NCBI GenBank assembly: GCA_005406025.1
Contig: BGZK01000074.1
Span: forward strand, 744,001 to 808,000
Direction of reading: 5' to 3'
Source: Eumeta japonica
Lineage: Eukaryota; Arthropoda; Insecta; Lepidoptera; Psychidae
DNA: 64,000 nucleotides
Position 1 is the first letter of the stretch. Each line of letters begins with the position of its first letter. The position numbers were made by a program, and so were the translations under genes. Shown in pieces: positions 59,901 to 64,000 of this stretch. The notes under the pieces are model-generated. The model worked only from the letters and a program-made list of their open reading frames with translations, did no database searches and was not told where the DNA came from.

Positions 59901-62900
59901 TAAGAGCTCTAAGAACAAAGATTATATTATATTTCGTTGTTATTTTACCAATTTGTTTTTGTTTACACTTTTTCTTATTACAATTTCGACTGCATTTATA
60001 TATCCTGTATATTGTTATTTATTATATTTAGTGGCTATTAGTTACTACCTAAACGTATGATATTAGAATAATATAGATGATATTGGATTACCAAGTGTTG
60101 AGTAACGTTTGGAACGCGCTCTTGTCATGTTGCAGGATCAATGAGCCCGTGAACATGTTGATGGCCAACCTACGAACATTACAATTACTAATTAGATACA
60201 ATATTAAAAACGTTACAACAATTATTTTTGAAACACCGAGGCTTGAAACCGATTAGGTATTATATTAGACAGAGATCGTATTTGATGAGCCTGTCGACGT
60301 TTGTTTTCGTCGTTGTTCACTTTGTTCTTAACTTAAATGTGAAACCATAATTTAGACTTTTCGTAACCGGTATTGTCCAATATTTGATCACGAAATACTG
60401 CAAAAATAAACACCAATGTGTAAAATAACTCCAATTTGAAATATAAGCACAAATAAAACACGTTTAAATAAAACTGAGTGTGGCCTAGTATTCGGCCGAA
60501 ATCGACCCGCTGTTTTTCTATCAAGCCTTTCAATTCCGATCGCCAAAAAAGAGAACAGATCCTTTAAAACGTCGAGTAAAAAGCGGTATAGTCATAATAC
60601 TCTTTCCAGTGTAATAATTCATTGTCGATCGGGGCAGTCTAGATATATTACAATGTTGAAAATTTGCCAAAATAATCACGACTGACCACACTGCCGAAAA
60701 CTACTTTTAAGTTTTTCGGATATCATCACCTTTATAATGCGCAACCTCCTTTGATACATTGTTACATATTTTAAAAAGCTCAGATAAGAAGGTCGATTGC
60801 ATAAAATCGATGAGAGAATTTTTTTTTAATTCATGTTTACGGCTGAACTACATTAGCCTCAATTAAACTTTCGTTAGATAAATTACATGCAACACTGTAA
60901 GTACTTAGGCTAGGGGTCATCCATAAATTACGTCACACGTTGACCCCTCCGGTCAACGAAATGTGACAATGCGCGACAAGGAGCAGGTCAAAAGCTTTGT
61001 GACGTCAAATCCGAAATACGAAAACGAAAAAGGTTTATGTCTTTTGGTTTGTCGAATATTTAAAGTATTTTGAATAAAAAAAAATTTGTAAAAACTGCTG
61101 TTTTCCTTTACATGTGACCCCCGTGACAAGAACGGGGCTCAAAAACCTTTAATTTATGTCCCTTATTGTCGGAGCGCACACTTTACATGCGCACGACGGG
61201 TATGCTTTGTGAGCTCTTTACGCCACGGTGACTGATTCCATTTATAATTCGATAGGTACAAAACGAAGAAAATACACGTACGAAACGTGTGGGTGTAACC
61301 GCCGTGCGCGATGTGATCATTCGTGGGTATAAGCTAGGCCAATAAAGAAAAGTATTTTAATGGACAGTCGTTGGTAACCTAGCTCACTTCAACTGCTTGG
61401 AAATACAGCGGGAATGAGATAGAATAGGAGCGATCGAATGCCATTCTATCATTTTGTTTGTCGGCGCGAGCTGCAGCGGGTGTACGGCGGGCGCGACCTG
61501 GGCTGCAGCCGACGGTCGGGGTCGGGGCGCGGCGCCGGCTGCAGCGCTGCGCGCCGATAGCGCTCCAACGACAGCTCCATGGGCACGGCGCCCGTCGGCT
61601 CCACCTCCTCGGCAAAGACCGCGCTGTCGATGAGCAGCAGCCGGATGTGCTGCATGAGCGGTGCCAGGTGCGCGCACACGCGCGCGCGCTCCTCCTCGGT
61701 CCAGTGCGCCGTGGGCTGCGCCACGCCGGCGCGCTGCTTCGCCCACGCTAGCGCGCAACGCCACACCTCCTCTTCCTCTAAGCATAGCTGGGGGCATATA
61801 TTGAAATAGTTAATTATTGTGAACAGTATTTTTTGCCCTAAACGGGGGTGATATCTATTGGTCTCGATTTGCAACATTTTTTTTTTATTTTCAGAAACTC
61901 CCGCAATCTTCTGCAAATAGATTACCCGCTAACGTATACTTAATATTCTATATACATGTACATAGTATAAACATAATTTGTATTACATTACATAATGTTT
62001 ATTATTTATGATGTAGAGTGCTTATTGTAAAAAATTAAAATTTTAAACAGACTAGTGAAAGCCCAAAAGCTAAAACAAGGTTTTACCGATTCAAAATTCT
62101 AATTCAGGAATAATAGCGGGCATAACTAAAAGATTTTCTGGAATAATGCTTCTCAATGATAGCTTGTGTGGAAGCAAATGAAAGATTTTCATTAACCTTT
62201 GTACGCGTACAATTTTCAATTACTCATTCATTATAAGCGAATCAAAATTCTTTAAAAGTCAAATTCTTGGCTAATATGATGTTTATTTATGCCTTCTGAA
62301 TATCGACCCGTTTACAATTTACAATTTTGGTGAGTTTTGATGATGTCAAAATGAGGTTATTGCATAAATAAATTTATGAGGATTATAACACAACGTGCTC
62401 TTGACGTTTTCCTTAACTTTAACAAATGACCTTACTGATTACAACTGTTAAAAATTCACAAATAATTTATGCCTAAAAATGAAGTTTTAATTTTTTAATC
62501 TTTTCAAATATAATAAAAACACAAAAACCAATACTATAAACATTTAAACAAAAACATTGCAAATATTTTTTGGTTAGTTAGAAAAAAAGAACTTTAAAAT
62601 GTACCTATCCCACTGAAGGTATTAATGTTGTGATTTGAGCGATCGTAAGTAAGATGTGTAATTTTTAAAACACACGTAATATGCTATTGCAAATAATATG
62701 GCTGGCTCAGATAGCAGGGACGGTCCACACGTGCACTGAACACCCCTTGCACCCTAGGGCGTGAAGGCTGTTTTGTTAAATTTATCGATAGATATTCATT
62801 CATTGGAGAAACAATGTCAAAAATGCATTTTTTCTATAAATTTGGAAAGTTTCGAGATTGGTCGGCATGCACGCTCGACCGTTTTCGTCGTGAACCATTC

Positions 62901-63296
62901 ATACCCTTATAGTGTATAGGGATTTCATGAAATATGTTTGGGAGTTCTAGCAAGTTTTCCGACCAATAAGTATTCACTTAACAGATGAGGATTAATTGCC
63001 AGTCCACCGGCCTCCTGTAACACCTAACTGTATGAGCTATGAGCGTCAAGATTTGCTGGTCCCACGAATTATTTTGCCATACATATATGACAATTAATTA
63101 TTTTTTTATACCTACACTAACTTTGGATCTATGGAATGCTTGAATAAAAATTTCCTACTTACAAAATCCGAGGATATGAGTTTGACGAGCGCGTCCTTGG
63201 GCAGGTTGAGGAAGGCGTTGGTGGTGACACAGGCGGCCGCGTGCTCGCCTATGTACGCGATGCAGCGCTCCAGCCACGAGGACACGCATTTGCCAC
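56986..63296 (-). CDS. BACK plus TLDc domain protein (BTB family), 5' part outside window
   Basis: Six exons on the minus strand: 63163-63296, 61498-61787, 60092-60169, 58867-58984, 57673-57845 and 56986-57199 (1007 nt, 334 residues in window), with GT-AG ends and agreeing phases. The first two encode a BACK domain ('CVSSWLERCIAYIGEHA', 'FLNLPKDALVKLISSDF', 'CLEEEEVWRCALAWAKQR', 'HIRLLLIDSAVFAEEVEP'). The next four encode a TLDc domain ('GSLILQHDKSAFQTLLNTW', 'WWRLVFRASTHGYSAQAFH', 'GEVMGGFTDVAW', 'GYISSERAFLFVLSEP', 'CGPVFGAGADLFIS', 'NFTVRDYEVF'), ending 'PNVPAAMPI'. BACK normally follows a BTB domain, which must lie past 64000. TLDc proteins are linked to oxidative-stress response and V-ATPase regulation; BTB-BACK proteins are often cullin-3 adaptors. 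It may be the insect 'serine-enriched protein' gene, but that is a guess. Confidence 0.85.
57846..58866. other. TLDc gene intron between exons 57673-57845 and 58867-58984
   Basis: AT-rich intron with no recognised element. The frame at 58251-58505 shows no domain. Confidence 0.5.
58985..60091. other. TLDc gene intron, nothing recognised
   Basis: AT-rich intron. The short frame at 59860-60060 has no domain. Confidence 0.5.
60913..61025. repeat. Interspersed repeat fragment ('ggggtcatccataaattacg')
   Basis: The block 'ggggtcatccataaattacg' followed by 'tcacacgttgacccc' and 'gtgacgtcaaatcc' is typical of a repeat common in insect genomes. It lies in the intron between 60169 and 61498; the rest of that intron is unremarkable. 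Confidence 0.45.
61788..63162. other. TLDc gene intron inside the BACK domain
   Basis: 1.4-kb AT-rich intron separating the two BACK exons. No element recognised. Confidence 0.5.
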
Positions 63297-63633
63297 CTGC
63301 ACATGAAGCGGATTGGACACGATCAGATATTTTTGCTTTTTAAAAAGAAATAGTCGACTCAGCAAGGTAAAAAAATTAATGAGATCCCAAATCGTGCAAT
63401 ATTTCAATTTTATCACGTTGGTTAGAACTAAATTAAGTAAATATTCACTACACCTTTTATGATGTAGGTATCTGACTTATTTACAAGAATGCAAATCTTC
63501 GTAATATGAATGCAGCGTAATTATATTCTTTAATTCGATAGGGCGAATTTCAGATTATATTAATTAAGCCAGAATTTCTGAAATGAATTGGTAGTCAGCG
63601 CAATAAAACTAATTTATATAGGACTAGCTTTTG
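63297..63633. other. 5'-ward intron of the TLDc gene
   Basis: It follows the 3' splice site 'catgtgcag' (minus strand) at 63297. AT-rich, with no BTB exon seen. Confidence 0.5.
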
Positions 63634-64000
63634 CCCGCGGCTCCGTCCGTGTGGACATCGAATGAATTCTTTTATATCGACCGACCACGTTGTTAACCAC
63701 CACCCCAATGTAGGTCCTTCCTTCGATTTTAGTCTTAGCTCCGCTTCCCATTCCGATTCTAGTACCGATTTAGGATCCGGTTCTGTTCAAAATAGACACG
63801 ATTCACCCGCGGCTCCGTCCGTGTGGACATCGAATGAATTCTTTTATCTTTTATATCGACCGACCACGTTGTTAACCACCACCCCAATGTAGGTCCTTCC
63901 TTCGATTTCAGTCTTAGCTCCGCTTCCCATTCCGATTCTAGTACCGATTTAGGATCCGGTTCTGTTCAAAATAGACACGATTCACCCGCGGCTCCGTCCG
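63634..64000 (+). repeat. Tandem repeat, ~172/179-bp units, running off the window
   Basis: The start 'cccgcggctccgtccg' occurs at 63634, 63806 and 63985. Units 1 and 2 are nearly identical, differing mainly by a 7-bp 'cttttat' duplication in unit 2. The unit contains a series of 'attccgattctagtaccg' words. Such high identity points to recent tandem duplication or an assembly effect. It lies in the 5' intron of the TLDc gene. The frame at 63662-63892 spans the repeat and is not a gene. Confidence 0.85.

Noticed and set aside
61384..61809. Alternative-frame open frames of up to 137 codons
   Set aside because: They overlap the GC-rich BACK exon in other frames and show biased Arg/Ala composition typical of shadows.
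1..64000. CRISPR array, operon, bacterial or phage system
   Set aside because: Introns, spliceosome signals and eukaryotic families throughout; no regularly spaced short repeats with unique spacers.

Overview
The window reads as lepidopteran (moth or butterfly) nuclear DNA. It is AT-rich, its genes are split by short and long GT-AG introns, and its interspersed repeats look lepidopteran: a tRNA-derived SINE, repeats starting 'cggccaag', 'aaaaggaggaggttctcaattc' repeats and 'gcccgcggctccgtccg' repeats. There is no bacterial gene organisation, operon or CRISPR array. Species cannot be given from sequence alone.

Five host genes can be supported. (1) 5823-6104, minus: an intronless spliceosomal SmE (SNRPE) gene. 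(2) 14383-25237, minus: a four-exon gene for a 232-residue zeste/Myb-SANT-like DNA-binding protein, whose 8.1-kb first intron is packed with transposons. (3) 29437-38428, plus: an eleven-coding-exon MAK/CILK1 (RCK family) kinase, 485 residues, complete. (4) 45241-46215, minus: a single-exon TDP-43/TBPH-type RNA-binding protein with both RRMs but a very short, non-glycine-rich C-terminus. (5) 56986-63296, minus: the 3' six exons of a BTB-family BACK plus TLDc protein, whose BTB exons lie beyond the right edge. The exon models rest on reading-frame continuity, splice sites and domain matches read by eye.

Most of the rest is mobile DNA. From left to right: a mariner remnant (430-825); a 2.5-kb foldback element with about 0.5-kb inverted arms and nested SINEs (1336-3868); a widespread repeat (3905-4655); a hAT-type element with a perfect 8-bp target duplication just upstream of SmE (6258-7000); a small hAT-like MITE (11394-11599); a decayed piggyBac-like transposase interrupted by an inverted-repeat insertion (11877-14090); a LINE endonuclease fragment (15560-16060); a head-to-head pair of Penelope-like elements with GIY-YIG endonuclease and hammerhead-like motifs (18053-20170); a mariner with both ends and TA duplications (20244-21497); a DDE transposase remnant (21500-22320); two related decayed mariners (40790-41640 and 53428-54530); and a 3.3-kb Jockey-type LINE with a 17-bp target duplication inserted beside the second of these (50063-53410).

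The genes do not form a pathway: splicing, transcription regulation, ciliary kinase signalling, RNA processing and a TLDc protein sit side by side as usual in an animal genome. The points most worth following are the PLE palindrome with ribozyme-like motifs, the TDP-43 gene without a prion-like domain, the reconstructed zeste-like gene, and the near-perfect AT-rich hairpins, some of which share a strand so that alternative folds are possible.
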